Position numbers and translations under genes: made by a program. The notes under the pieces were generated by a model, which did no database searches, was not told the DNA's origin, and was given only the letters and a program-made list of their open reading frames with translations. Below, piece after piece: positions 27,624 to 36,076 of a stretch of 64,000 nucleotides of DNA (its first letter is position 1; every line of letters starts with the position of its first letter). The stretch is taken from NCBI RefSeq assembly GCF_017498525.1, contig NZ_CP071796.1:558001-622000 (forward strand). Reading direction: 5' to 3'. This DNA comes from Ottowia testudinis. GTDB taxonomy: Bacteria > Pseudomonadota > Gammaproteobacteria > Burkholderiales > Burkholderiaceae_C.

Positions 27624-28067
27624 ATGCTCGAACCCTGGCTTGCCTTTTTTCACATCAGCGCCTTTTTGGGGTGGATCGTGTTCGCCTCGGCCCAGGCGGC
27701 GCTGTGCCGCACGGAATGGCTCAACGCCGCCGTGGTGCGCCGGCTGGCGCGGCTGGACACCATCCTGTGGGTCGCCACCGCCGCCGTGCTGCTGACGGGC
27801 CTGGCGCGCGTTTACTGGGGCGCCAAGGGCCCGGCCTGGTACTGGGGCAATCCGTTGCTGCATGTGAAGCTGACGCTGTTTTTCGTCGCCGCGCTGCTGC
27901 AGCTCGGCCCCACGCGCCAATACCGGCGCTGGCAGGCGGCGGTGCAGGCGGGCGGCGCGCTGCCGCCCGAGGCCCAGGTGCGCGGCGCGCGCCGCCTGGT
28001 GATGATCGCCACGCACCTGGTGGCCTTGATCCCGTTGGCGGCGGTGTTCATGGCGCGCGGGTGGTAG
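27624..28067 (+). CDS. DUF2214-family membrane protein
   Basis: 147 aa, four predicted membrane helices (for example LAFFHISAFLGWIVFASAQA and LFFVAALLQLGPT). HISAF and a second histidine region resemble the CopD/DUF2214 group of small membrane proteins, for which no activity is established. It is the first gene of the rightward envelope glycosylation cluster, with the next start 5 bases after its stop; whether it is functionally linked is unknown. Confidence 0.7.
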   Translation: MLEPWLAFFHISAFLGWIVFASAQAALCRTEWLNAAVVRRLARLDTILWVATAAVLLTGLARVYWGAKGPAWYWGNPLLHVKLTLFFVAALLQLGPTRQYRRWQAAVQAGGALPPEAQVRGARRLVMIATHLVALIPLAAVFMARGW

Positions 28068-28072
28068 CGGCG

Positions 28073-29623
28073 GTGAACGCGCCGGCGCTGCCGGACACCC
28101 GCCGCCCGGGCGCGGCGGTCACCGTGGCCGTGGCCTTGTTTGCCGCGCTGTGGTGGGCGGTGCTGCTGCTGACGCAGCGCACGCCGCCGATCGACAACGT
28201 GGAGCAATGGGTGTGGTCGCACGGTCTGGCCTGGGGCTACTACAAGCACCCGCCGCTGCCCAGCTGGATCGCCGCCGCCGCCCAAGCCGTGCTGGGGCGC
28301 GCGCCGTGGGTGATCGACCTGCTGGGTGCCGCCTGCGGCGTGGTCACCTTCGTCATCTTCTGGCGCCTGCTGCGGCGCATGCGCGGAGCCGCCTTTGCCA
28401 CGCTGGCGCTGCTGGCGGTGTTGTGCCTGACGTATTCGACCCAGCGGCTCAACTATTTCAACCACAACACGGTGCTGATGCCGCTGGCGGCGGCGGTGAT
28501 CGCCCTGAGCTGGCGCGTGACGCTGCGCCCGTCGCGCTGGACCTGGGGCGCCATTGGTGCGCTCCTGGGCCTGGGGCTGCTGGCCAAGTACCAGATGGTG
28601 CTGGTGGTGGTGTGCGTGACGTTGTGGTGGCTGCGCATCGGCGGCTGGCGCGGCGCCGAGCATCGATGGGGTGCGCTGCTGGGCGGCGCGGCGGCGCTGG
28701 CGGTGTTCGTGCCGCATCTGGTGTGGCTGGTGCAGTCCGGCTGGGTGCCGCTGAACTACGCGCGCGCCAGCGCGCTGGGCGCTCACCTGCCGTGGGGTGC
28801 GCGCCCGGTGCACGTCTTCCACTGGATGGCCGACTGGTTCGGCAACCGGCTGATGCCCGCCTGGGTGCTGTTGGCGATCGCCTCGTGGGCCTTGGCGCGC
28901 ATGCCCGCCGATGCGCCGGCCAGCGCGCCCGGCCACCCCGGCGCGGCGCTGTCGCGGCCGTTTTTGCTGCTGTGGGGCCTGGGGCCGCTGCTTCTGATGA
29001 TGGCGATGTCGCTGGCCACCGGTTCGCGCCTGCCGTTCAAGTGGAGCACCAGCTTCGCGCTTTGGACGGTGCCGGCCGTGATGGCCTGCCTGCCGCTGGC
29101 GGCGGCGCTGGCGCGCGTGCGCGCGCTGCCCTGGCCCGTGGGCGCGGGCTTCGCGGCGCTGCAGCTCATGCTGCTGGTGGCGATGCAGCATGGCGCGCAC
29201 CAGCCGACCCCGATCGGGCCGTCGAAGAAGGCGCGTGAATGGCGGCAGCGCGATTTCGCGCCGGCCGCACGCGTGCTGGACGCGCAGGCGCGCGCCGAGC
29301 TGGGCGGCCCGGCCCAGATCATCAGCGGCGCCTACGGGGTGGCTGGCGCCTTGGCGCAGCAGCTGCCCGGCCATCCGCTGGTGCTCATCGACGGCGACCT
29401 GGGCAAAAGCCCCTGGCTGCGCGCCGACGACCTGCGCGATGCGCGCGTGATGTGGGTCGAGCCCGCCTGCGGCGTGCCCGCGGGCGCGCAGGCCCTGATG
29501 CCTGGCTGGATCGTCTGGCCGCTGCCGCCGGGCGCGGTGCTGCAGGGCCGCGCACCCACCGACCCGCGGCGCTGGCACCAGGCGATGGCTCAGGGTGGCG
29601 TTTCGATCAGGGCCTGCCCATGA
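28073..29623 (+). CDS. ArnT/PMT-type membrane glycosyltransferase (GT-C)
   Basis: 516 aa from a GTG at 28073 (an alternative GTG lies at 28061, overlapping the previous gene). Multi-pass membrane protein of the GT39/GT83-like GT-C fold: an acidic residue in the first periplasmic loop (PPIDNVEQWVWSHGLAWGYY, followed by KHPPLPSWI) and about 10-12 helices, then a soluble periplasmic tail (from about 370). Such enzymes use polyprenyl-phosphate sugars as donors and modify lipid A, glycans or proteins. It overlaps the deacetylase gene by 4 bases (ATGA). Confidence 0.8.
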   Translation: MNAPALPDTRRPGAAVTVAVALFAALWWAVLLLTQRTPPIDNVEQWVWSHGLAWGYYKHPPLPSWIAAAAQAVLGRAPWVIDLLGAACGVVTFVIFWRLLRRMRGAAFATLALLAVLCLTYSTQRLNYFNHNTVLMPLAAAVIALSWRVTLRPSRWTWGAIGALLGLGLLAKYQMVLVVVCVTLWWLRIGGWRGAEHRWGALLGGAAALAVFVPHLVWLVQSGWVPLNYARASALGAHLPWGARPVHVFHWMADWFGNRLMPAWVLLAIASWALARMPADAPASAPGHPGAALSRPFLLLWGLGPLLLMMAMSLATGSRLPFKWSTSFALWTVPAVMACLPLAAALARVRALPWPVGAGFAALQLMLLVAMQHGAHQPTPIGPSKKAREWRQRDFAPAARVLDAQARAELGGPAQIISGAYGVAGALAQQLPGHPLVLIDGDLGKSPWLRADDLRDARVMWVEPACGVPAGAQALMPGWIVWPLPPGAVLQGRAPTDPRRWHQAMAQGGVSIRACP

Positions 29624-30450
29624 GCGCGGCCAAATCGCTGGTGCTGTGCGCCGACGACTACGCCGCCGATGAAGGCGTCACCCGCGGCGTGCTGGCGCTG
29701 GCGCGCCGCGGGCGGCTGACGGCCACCAGCGCCATGGTGCTGTCGCCGCGCTGGCGCGAAGACGCGGCGCCGCTGCGCGAATGGCGCGCGCAGTGCGACG
29801 TCGGCCTGCATTTGGACTTCACCAGCGATTTCGCGCGCGCGCAGGGGCACGGCCTGCCCTTGGGCGCGGCCATGCGGCGCGCGCTGCTGGGCGGTTTCGA
29901 TCAAGCGGCGGCGCGCGAGGTGATCGAGCGCCAGCTCGACGCCTTCGAGGCCGCCTGGGGCGCGCCGCCAGACCATGTGGACGGCCACCAGCACGTTCAG
30001 CAATTCAACGGCATCCGCCAGCCGCTGGTGGCGGCCCTGGCGCGCCGCTACGGGCCGCGCGCACCCTGGCTGCGCGTGTCGCGCGGAGCGCCGGGGCAGC
30101 ACGGCCTGAAAACCCGTGTGATCGCGTGGCTCGGCGCGGATGCTATTGAAAAAATAGCTGCTTGCGCTTGTCTGGCAAGCGCGGAGTGGTTGTCAGGCAT
30201 ATATGACTTCAGCGGCGGCGAGGCCGTCTACGCCGAGCGCATGGCGCGTTGGCTGGCCGCCGCGCCCAGCGGCACGGTGCTGATGTGCCATCCGGCCGAT
30301 CCGGCGGCAGGCTCGCAAGACAACGACCCCATCGCGGCAGCGCGCCACTGGGAATTCAACCACTTGAGCGGCCCAGGCTTTGCGGCGCAGTGCGCGGCGG
30401 CCGGCGTTCATCTTGTCAAGGGCAGCGCGCTCTACGTTGCAAATTCGTGA
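29620..30450 (+). CDS. YdjC/ChbG/HpnK-family carbohydrate deacetylase, NaxD-like
   Basis: 276 aa starting MSAAKSLVLCADDYAADEG. Metal ligands and catalytic residues of the YdjC family are visible: ADD near residue 12, HLDFTSD, DHVDGHQHVQ and LMCHPAD. In Francisella NaxD and Bordetella LgmC, homologues deacetylate polyprenyl-phosphate N-acetyl-hexosamine before an ArnT-type enzyme moves it to lipid A; the flanking ArnT-type genes suggest the same here. An R1 element is inserted in frame (peptide AIEKIAACACLAS, about residues 175-187), between the conserved blocks. Four-base overlaps on both sides (ATGA, GTGA) show tight coupling. Confidence 0.83.
   Translation: MSAAKSLVLCADDYAADEGVTRGVLALARRGRLTATSAMVLSPRWREDAAPLREWRAQCDVGLHLDFTSDFARAQGHGLPLGAAMRRALLGGFDQAAAREVIERQLDAFEAAWGAPPDHVDGHQHVQQFNGIRQPLVAALARRYGPRAPWLRVSRGAPGQHGLKTRVIAWLGADAIEKIAACACLASAEWLSGIYDFSGGEAVYAERMARWLAAAPSGTVLMCHPADPAAGSQDNDPIAAARHWEFNHLSGPGFAAQCAAAGVHLVKGSALYVANS
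30142..30205 (+). repeat. R1 palindromic element inside the YdjC-type gene
   Basis: Forward copy: GCTATTGAAAAAATAGCTG, CTTGCGCTTG, TCTGG, CAAGCGCGG. Read in frame, adding about 20 residues between the VSRGAPGQHG and YDFSGGEAVYAERM blocks. Confidence 0.85.
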
Positions 30451-32054
30451 CCAAGCTTTCTTCAGATTCCGTGCACGCCGCCGAAGGGCGGCCGCGCCGC
30501 CTCGGCTGGGTGCTGGCCGCCTTCGTGCTGCTGCTGGCCGTGCTGGCGGCGCTGCGCCCGCTGTCGGTGCCTGACGAAGGGCGCTACGCCGAAGTCAGCC
30601 GCTGGATGCTGGTGTCGGGCGACTGGCTGATTCCGCGCCTGAACGGGTTGCCGTTTTTCCACAAGCCGCCGCTCACGCACTGGCTGCAGGCGGCCAGCAT
30701 GGCGGTGTTTGGCGTCAGCCCCTGGGCCGCGCGGCTGCCGCAGATCGCGCTGGCGGTGTTGATGCTGGCCGGCCTGCATGCCGCAGCCCGGCGTCTGGCG
30801 GACGATGCGTTGGCCGCGCGCGCGGCGATCATCCTGGCGGCCAGCGGCGGCTGGCTCATTGGCGGCCAGTACGTCAACCACGATCTGGGCGTGGCCACCT
30901 GGATCGCCACCACCATCTGGTGCTTCGCGCTGGCGCTGCAGGGCGAGCGGCCGCGCGCCGGCTGGGCGTATGCGGGCTTTGCCGCCAGCGCGCTGGGCCT
31001 GCTGACCAAGGGGCTGATCGGCGTGGCCTTGCCGGGCCTGGTGCTGCTGTTGTGGGTCGGCTGGACGCGCCGCTGGCGCGCCGCCTGGCGGCTGCCGTGG
31101 CTTGGCGGCGTGCTGCTGTCCGGGCTGATCGCCGTGCCCTGGTTCGTGCTGGCCGGCCAGCGCTATCCGGACATGTGGGGTTATCTGTTTGGCGTGCAGC
31201 AGTTCACGCGCTACACCGGCAGCGGCTTCAACAACCCGCAGCCGGTGTGGTTCTACCCGGTGGCGCTGCTGTTGCTGTTGTTTCCGTGGGCATTTTGGGC
31301 ATGCTATGAGGCGCTGGCGCAGGCCAGGAAAGCGCGGCCAGCTATTGTTTCAAGAGTAAGCGGGCTGGTGCCCCTGTGCTGGATCTGGCTGGGCGCCATC
31401 GTGCTGTTCTTTTCGATCCCGCGCTCCAAGCTGATCGGCTACATCCTGCCCGTGCTGCCGCCGCTGGCGGTGCTGGCCGCGCTGGGCTGGCAGCGCGCCA
31501 TGGGCGGGCGCCGGCACGCCGGGCGCTGGTTCGCCGGCATGGCGGCGCTGGCGGCGCTGCTCACGGCGGTGCTGTCCGTGGCGCTTCCGGGCATCCAGCG
31601 CGAGCGGCTGTCCGGGGATGTCGCCCGCGTGCTGGCGTGCCGGGCCAGCCCGGGCGACACGGTGCTGGTGTTGGGCGGCTACCCGTTCGAGCTGCCTTTT
31701 GTCGCCCAGACGCACCAGCCGCTGGTGGTGGTGCAAGATTGGCCGTTGGTGCGTATCGAGGCGGGCGACAGCTGGCGGCGCGAGCTGTTCGAAGCGGGCG
31801 ACTTCGAACCCGCGCTGGCCGAGCGGCTGCTGCGCACGCCCGAGTTGCTGGAGACGGCGGCGCGGCAGCCCGGCCAGTGGCTGGTCGAGCGCGTGCACGA
31901 CGAGCCATCGCCGCCCGTTCCGCCCACCTGGCAGCCGGTGACCGAGGGGCGCGGCTGGCGGTTGTACCGCTCAGCGCCGGAACGCCCAGAACCGGCTCAG
32001 CACAAAGGTCTGCCCGGCTGCCACGATCAGCGCGGCGATCAGCGCCGGCCATGA
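30447..32054 (+). CDS. ArnT-like lipid A / glycan glycosyltransferase
   Basis: 535 aa from the GTG at 30447. Closer to true ArnT than the GT-C gene upstream: the periplasmic loop reads VPDEGRYAEVSRWM with the DE-x-RYA acidic motif and then FFHKPPLTHWL, and LLTKGLIGVALPGLV is also typical. ArnT moves an amino sugar from undecaprenyl phosphate to lipid A phosphates. A degenerate R1 copy (31315-31357) sits in frame between helices. The last 28 codons run antisense into gtrA (84-base convergent overlap), so the natural C-terminus may have been lost by erosion of the spacer. Confidence 0.84.
   Translation: MTKLSSDSVHAAEGRPRRLGWVLAAFVLLLAVLAALRPLSVPDEGRYAEVSRWMLVSGDWLIPRLNGLPFFHKPPLTHWLQAASMAVFGVSPWAARLPQIALAVLMLAGLHAAARRLADDALAARAAIILAASGGWLIGGQYVNHDLGVATWIATTIWCFALALQGERPRAGWAYAGFAASALGLLTKGLIGVALPGLVLLLWVGWTRRWRAAWRLPWLGGVLLSGLIAVPWFVLAGQRYPDMWGYLFGVQQFTRYTGSGFNNPQPVWFYPVALLLLLFPWAFWACYEALAQARKARPAIVSRVSGLVPLCWIWLGAIVLFFSIPRSKLIGYILPVLPPLAVLAALGWQRAMGGRRHAGRWFAGMAALAALLTAVLSVALPGIQRERLSGDVARVLACRASPGDTVLVLGGYPFELPFVAQTHQPLVVVQDWPLVRIEAGDSWRRELFEAGDFEPALAERLLRTPELLETAARQPGQWLVERVHDEPSPPVPPTWQPVTEGRGWRLYRSAPERPEPAQHKGLPGCHDQRGDQRRP
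31315..31357 (-). repeat. Degenerate R1 element inside the ArnT-like gene
   Basis: CAGGAAAGCGCGGCCAGCTA then TTGTTTCAAGAGTA resembles the reverse R1 core (AAGCGCGAGCAGCTAT). The AT-rich GCTATTGTTTCA stands out from its GC-rich frame. The match is partial. Confidence 0.45.
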
Positions 32055-32345
32055 CGGCCAGCCAAAACCCCGCAGCAGCAGCACGAAGACCCCTTCGTTG
32101 ACCGCAAAGCCGAGCAGCGCCGTGGCACCAAAGCGCCGCAGGCTCTGCCAGACGCTGGTGCCCGCGTCCTGAAAGCTCAGGAGGCGGTGGCCGAAGAAGC
32201 TGACGAAAAACGCCACCCCGAAGCCCGCCGCGTTGGCCAGCTCTGGCCACAGCCAAGCCTTGGCCAGGCCGAACACGGCCGCGTGCGTCAGCGCCGCGCT
32301 GGCGCCCACGGCGATGAACCACAGACCGGTGCGCGCCGCGCTCAC
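31971..32345 (-). CDS. GtrA-family polyprenyl-phosphate sugar flippase-like protein
   Basis: 124 aa, four membrane helices, GTG start at 32345 (MSAARTGLWFIAVGASAAL). GtrA-like proteins are thought to move polyprenyl-phosphate-linked sugars across the inner membrane and typically pair with a GtrB-type transferase, which is the gene just upstream (4-base overlap). Conserved features are the FFVSFFGHRLLSF stretch after helix 2 and the C-terminal LSRFWAFRR. Its 3' end overlaps the convergent ArnT-like gene by 84 bases. Confidence 0.85.
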   Translation of the reverse strand: MSAARTGLWFIAVGASAALTHAAVFGLAKAWLWPELANAAGFGVAFFVSFFGHRLLSFQDAGTSVWQSLRRFGATALLGFAVNEGVFVLLLRGFGWPSWPALIAALIVAAGQTFVLSRFWAFRR

Positions 32346-33316
32346 GGTGCCCGATCGGCGGCCGGCGGCAGCCCGCGCCCCGCCTCGCGCGCCACCAGGT
32401 AAAGCGGGCGGCGCTTGACCTCGTCGTAGATGCGCGCCACGTATTCCGACAGCAGGCCGATCGCCATCAGCTGCACGCCCGATAGAAACATCATGCCCGC
32501 CGCCAGCGTGGCGTAGCCCGGTACGCTGATGCCGAAGAAGAAATACTCCAGCACCACCCACATGCCGTACAGCAAAGACGCCAGCGACAGCAGCAAGCCC
32601 AGCGCGCCCATCAGGCGCAGCGGCGCGGCCGAGAAGGCCAGCAGGCCCGTGGTGCCGAGCCGGAAGGCGCCGCCCAGGCCGTAGTGGCTCTGGCCGCCCA
32701 GGCGCGGCAACGGCTCGTAGTCGAGGGCCACGCTGCGATAGCCGACCCAGGCGTACAGCCCCTTCATGAAGCGATGGCGCTCGGGCATCGCCCCCAGCGC
32801 CCGCACCACGCGCGCGTCCAGCAGGCGGAAATCGCCCGCGTCGGCCGGCACCTGCACGCGGCTGCCCCAGTTGATGAGGCCGTAAAACAGCCGCGCCAGC
32901 CGCCGGTGCAGCGGCGTCTGGTCGGCGCGCGTGCGCCGCACCGTGTACACCACGTCGGCGCCTTGCTGCCATTCCTGCAGCATGCGGGGCAGCAGCGACA
33001 CGGGGTGCTGGCCATCCGAATCCATCAGAACGACGGCGTCGCCGCGCGCGTGGTCGAGCCCGGCGGCCAGCGCCGCTTCCTTGCCGAAGTTGCGCGACAG
33101 ATCGACCAGCCGCACCTGCGGGTGTCCGGCGCACAGCGCCAGCGCGACGGCGGCGGTGTCGTCGCGGCTGCCGTCGTTGACGATGATCAGTTCCACCTCG
33201 GGCGACAGCGCCGTCAACGCCGCCAATACCTCCGGCACCACGCGCGGCAAGTTCATGGCTTCGTTGTAGGCCGGCATGACGCAGGACAGGCGGGGGGGGG
33301 GCGGGCGCGGGTTCAC
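32342..33316 (-). CDS. GT2 glycosyltransferase, DPM1/GtrB/ArnC type
   Basis: 324 aa. GT-A domain with VMPAYNEAMNL, IIVNDGSRDDT and MDSDGQHP (DxD metal motif), followed by the RNFGKEAALAAGL block before it; the C-terminus has two membrane helices (about 228-285). These enzymes attach a nucleotide-sugar-derived sugar to undecaprenyl phosphate on the cytoplasmic side. With GtrA and the ArnT-like genes it forms a plausible make - flip - deacetylate - transfer route. A run of ten G's at about 33291-33300 lies near the start codon and could be phase-variable. Confidence 0.88.
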   Translation of the reverse strand: MNPRPPPPRLSCVMPAYNEAMNLPRVVPEVLAALTALSPEVELIIVNDGSRDDTAAVALALCAGHPQVRLVDLSRNFGKEAALAAGLDHARGDAVVLMDSDGQHPVSLLPRMLQEWQQGADVVYTVRRTRADQTPLHRRLARLFYGLINWGSRVQVPADAGDFRLLDARVVRALGAMPERHRFMKGLYAWVGYRSVALDYEPLPRLGGQSHYGLGGAFRLGTTGLLAFSAAPLRLMGALGLLLSLASLLYGMWVVLEYFFFGISVPGYATLAAGMMFLSGVQLMAIGLLSEYVARIYDEVKRRPLYLVAREAGRGLPPAADRAP

Positions 33317-33362
33317 GGGACGCGATCATGCCAGCGCCGGAGTGGCCTTCTAGAATCCGCCC

Positions 33363-35036
33363 ATGCAATCCGTGAAGAACGAACTGCTCGCCGCCCTGGC
33401 GGCCGAGCTTGAAAAAATCGCGCCCGGTGCCGGCGGCAAGGCCGCCTTCGAGTCGCCCAAGCAAGCCGCGCACGGCGATCTGGCGGTGACCGCCGCCATG
33501 CAGCTGGCCAAGCCGCTCAAGAGCAACCCGCGCGCGCTGGGCGAGCAGCTCAAGGCGGCGCTCGAGGCCGCGCCGGCTTTTCAGCAATGGGTGGATGCCA
33601 TTGAGCTGGCTGGCCCGGGCTTTCTCAACATCCGCCTGAAGCCCGCCGCCAAGCAGCAGGTGGTGCGCGAGGTGCTATCAAAAAAAGAGCTATTTGGGCA
33701 ATCTGGACAAGCGCCAGGCCGTGTTTTGGTGGAGTTCGTATCGGCCAACCCGACCGGTCCGTTGCACGTCGGTCACGGGCGCCAAGCGGCGCTGGGCGAC
33801 GCCATTTGCAAGCTGTTCGCCACCCAGGGCTGGCAGGTGCATCGCGAGTTCTATTACAACGACGCCGGCGTGCAGATCGAAACGCTGGCCCACTCGGTGC
33901 AGCTGCGCGCCAAGGGGCTGAAGCCGGGCGGCGAGGGCTGGCCCGACGCGGCCTACAACGGCGACTACATCGCGGACATCGCGGCCGATTTCATGGCGAA
34001 AAAGACCGTGCAGGCCGACGGCCGCGGCTTGACCGCCAGCGGCGACGTGAACGACCGGGACGGCATCCGCCAATTTGCCGTCGCCTACCTGCGCCACGAA
34101 CAGGACAAGGATCTGCAAGCCTTCCGGCTGGCCTTTGACGAGTACTACCTCGAGTCGAGTCTCTACACCAGCGGCCGCGTCGATGCAACGGTGCAAAAGC
34201 TGATCGACGCTGGCAAGACCTACGAGGAGGGCGGCGCGCTGTGGCTGCGCACCACCGACTACGGCGACGACAAGGACCGCGTCATGCGCAAGCAGGACGG
34301 CGGCTATACCTATTTCGTGCCCGACGTGGCCTATCACATCAGCAAGTGGGAGCGCGGCTACACCAAGGTCGTCAACATCCAGGGCACCGACCACCACGGC
34401 ACCATTGCCCGCGTGCGCGCCGGCCTGCAGGCGGCGGGCGTCGGCATTCCCAAAGGTTATCCCGACTACGTGCTGCACACCATGGTGCGCGTGATGAAGG
34501 GCGGCGAAGAGGTCAAGATCAGCAAGCGCGCCGGCAGCTACGTCACGCTGCGCGATCTGATCGAGTGGACCAGCGCCGATGCGGTGCGCTTTTTTCTGCT
34601 CAGCCGCAAGCCAGACACCGAATACACCTTCGACGTCGACCTGGCGGTGCAAAAGAACAACGACAACCCGGTGTATTACGTGCAGTACGCGCACGCCCGC
34701 ATCTGCTCGGTGCTCGACGCCTGGGGCGGCGACGTGGCGGCACTCGCCGATGCCGATCTGGCGCCGCTCGACACCCCGGCCGCGCAGGCGCTGATGCTGC
34801 AGCTGGCCAAGTATCCCGAGATGCTCACCGCCGCCGCGCAGGACTTTGCCCCGCACGACGTCAGCTTCTATCTGCGCGAGCTGGCCGCCAGCTACCACAG
34901 CTATTACGACGCCGAGCGCATCCTGGTGGACGACGAAACGGTGAAAAAAGCCCGTCTGGCGCTGGTCGCCGCCACCGCCCAGGTGTTGCACAATGGCCTG
35001 CTGGTGCTGGGCGTGTCGGCCCCGACCCGGATGTAA
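33363..35036 (+). CDS. argS: Arginyl-tRNA synthetase
   Basis: Essential enzyme charging tRNA-Arg. 557 aa, class I. The N-terminal additional domain (about 1-105) is followed by [13 protein letters not shown] (HIGH motif as HVGH), ITTT-type regions, [28 protein letters not shown] (KMSK-like) and a C-terminal anticodon-binding helical domain. Oddity: between the N-terminal domain and the catalytic core an R1 repeat (33673-33730) encodes [17 protein letters not shown] in frame. It is the first gene of argS - SPOR - dsbA, an order conserved in Burkholderiales. Confidence 0.96.
   Translation: MQSVKNELLAALAAELEKIAPGAGGKAAFESPKQAAHGDLAVTAAMQLAKPLKSNPRALGEQLKAALEAAPAFQQWVDAIELAGPGFLNIRLKPAAKQQVVREVLSKKELFGQSGQAPGRVLVEFVSANPTGPLHVGHGRQAALGDAICKLFATQGWQVHREFYYNDAGVQIETLAHSVQLRAKGLKPGGEGWPDAAYNGDYIADIAADFMAKKTVQADGRGLTASGDVNDRDGIRQFAVAYLRHEQDKDLQAFRLAFDEYYLESSLYTSGRVDATVQKLIDAGKTYEEGGALWLRTTDYGDDKDRVMRKQDGGYTYFVPDVAYHISKWERGYTKVVNIQGTDHHGTIARVRAGLQAAGVGIPKGYPDYVLHTMVRVMKGGEEVKISKRAGSYVTLRDLIEWTSADAVRFFLLSRKPDTEYTFDVDLAVQKNNDNPVYYVQYAHARICSVLDAWGGDVAALADADLAPLDTPAAQALMLQLAKYPEMLTAAAQDFAPHDVSFYLRELAASYHSYYDAERILVDDETVKKARLALVAATAQVLHNGLLVLGVSAPTRM
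33673..33730 (+). repeat. R1 palindromic element inside argS
   Basis: Forward, somewhat diverged copy: GCTATCAAAAAAAGAGCTAT, TTGGGCAATCTGG, ACAAGCGCCAGGCCG, TGTTTTGG. It runs in frame in the essential argS gene just before the HIGH-motif block. Confidence 0.75.
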
Positions 35037-35050
35037 AGCGTTATCCCACC

Positions 35051-35857
35051 ATGAATTTGAGTCTCATTCGTGCGCGCCAGGCGCAGCGCGGCGGCAGCAC
35101 GTTCCTCGGCATCATCCTGGGCGTCGTGGTTGGCTTGGCGGCGGCGCTGGGCGTTGCTATCTACGTGGCCAAGGTGCCCGTGCCCTTTGTCAACAAGAAC
35201 ACCTCGCGCACCAGCGGCCAGGACGCCGCAGAGGCCGAGAAGAACCGCGACTGGGATCCCAACAGCCCCCTGCGCGGCCGCAATGGCGCCCGCCCGAGCG
35301 CACCCAACAGCGGCGTGGCCACCGGCTCGGTGGCACCGGCGCCCGGGACCGCCCCCATCCCGGCCCCTGCCGAGATCACGCGCACCACGCCACGAGCGCC
35401 GGTGGTGCCGGCGCCGGCCGAGGTCAAGCCGGCGGACGATTCGCGCACCGCTGCCCGCCCGCCCGCGCGTGGCACCGACAAGCCCACCGAACCTTCGGCG
35501 CCCACCGCGGCTGCGCGCCAGCCGGCACCGGCGCAGTTGCCCTCGCGCGCGCCGTCCAACGATCCGTTGGGCGACCTGGCCGCCGCGCGGTCCGGTGCCG
35601 CACCCGCGCCCAGCGCCGACCCGTTCACCTATTTCGTGCAGGCCGGCGCCTTTCGCACCCCGGAAGACGCCGACGGACAGCGTGCGCGGCTTTCGCTGAT
35701 GGGCGTCGAGGCGCGCGTGACCGAGCGCGAGCAGGCCGGCCGCACGGTGTATCGCGTCCGTGTGGGGCCTTTCCAGAACAAGGATGCCGCCGACCGGGTG
35801 AAAGACCGGCTCGACGGCAGCGGCTTCGACGCGGCGCTGGTGCGCGTGCAGAAATGA
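35051..35857 (+). CDS. SPOR-domain protein, FtsN-like
   Basis: 268 aa with a short cytoplasmic N-terminus, one membrane helix (about 18-40, STFLGIILGVVVGLAAALGV), a long Pro/Ala-rich linker (about 55-190) and a C-terminal SPOR domain (about 193-265, YFVQAGAFRTPEDADGQRAR, then RVRVGPFQNKDAADRV). SPOR domains bind denuded septal peptidoglycan; this is the FtsN topology and the protein probably acts in cell division. It starts 14 bases after argS. The stop codon is followed directly by an R2 repeat. Confidence 0.88.
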   Translation: MNLSLIRARQAQRGGSTFLGIILGVVVGLAAALGVAIYVAKVPVPFVNKNTSRTSGQDAAEAEKNRDWDPNSPLRGRNGARPSAPNSGVATGSVAPAPGTAPIPAPAEITRTTPRAPVVPAPAEVKPADDSRTAARPPARGTDKPTEPSAPTAAARQPAPAQLPSRAPSNDPLGDLAAARSGAAPAPSADPFTYFVQAGAFRTPEDADGQRARLSLMGVEARVTEREQAGRTVYRVRVGPFQNKDAADRVKDRLDGSGFDAALVRVQK

Positions 35858-35959
35858 TCCCCCCTGTGGCGCTGCGCGCCTTCCCCCCCGGATGGGGGAC
35901 AACGCCAGTGGCCGGGCCAAGCCCGGCCACTGGCGTTCCCGGCTGGCCTGCTCCGCGGC
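35858..35959 (+). repeat. R2 stop-anchored GC-rich repeat
   Basis: Starts at the base after the SPOR gene's TGA: TCCCCCCTGTGGCG, CTGCGCGCC, CCCCCCCGG, GACAACGCCAGTGGCCGGGC, the GCCCGGCCAC return arm, and GGCCTGCTCCGCGG. Confidence 0.75.
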
Positions 35960-36076
35960 TCTTTCTGGGCTTGCTGCGCAGCCCGATGTGCAAATTCGTC
36001 ACGGGGGGAGCGCGGCTTGCGGAACTACGTGCGCGCGTACGGCCTCTGAGAATGGTTACAACGGAGTCTTGAGAAC

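Noticed and set aside
36001-36076. A small gene between the R2 repeat and dsbA
   Set aside because: The open frames there continue from the R2 repeat and no start with a ribosome-binding site was visible.
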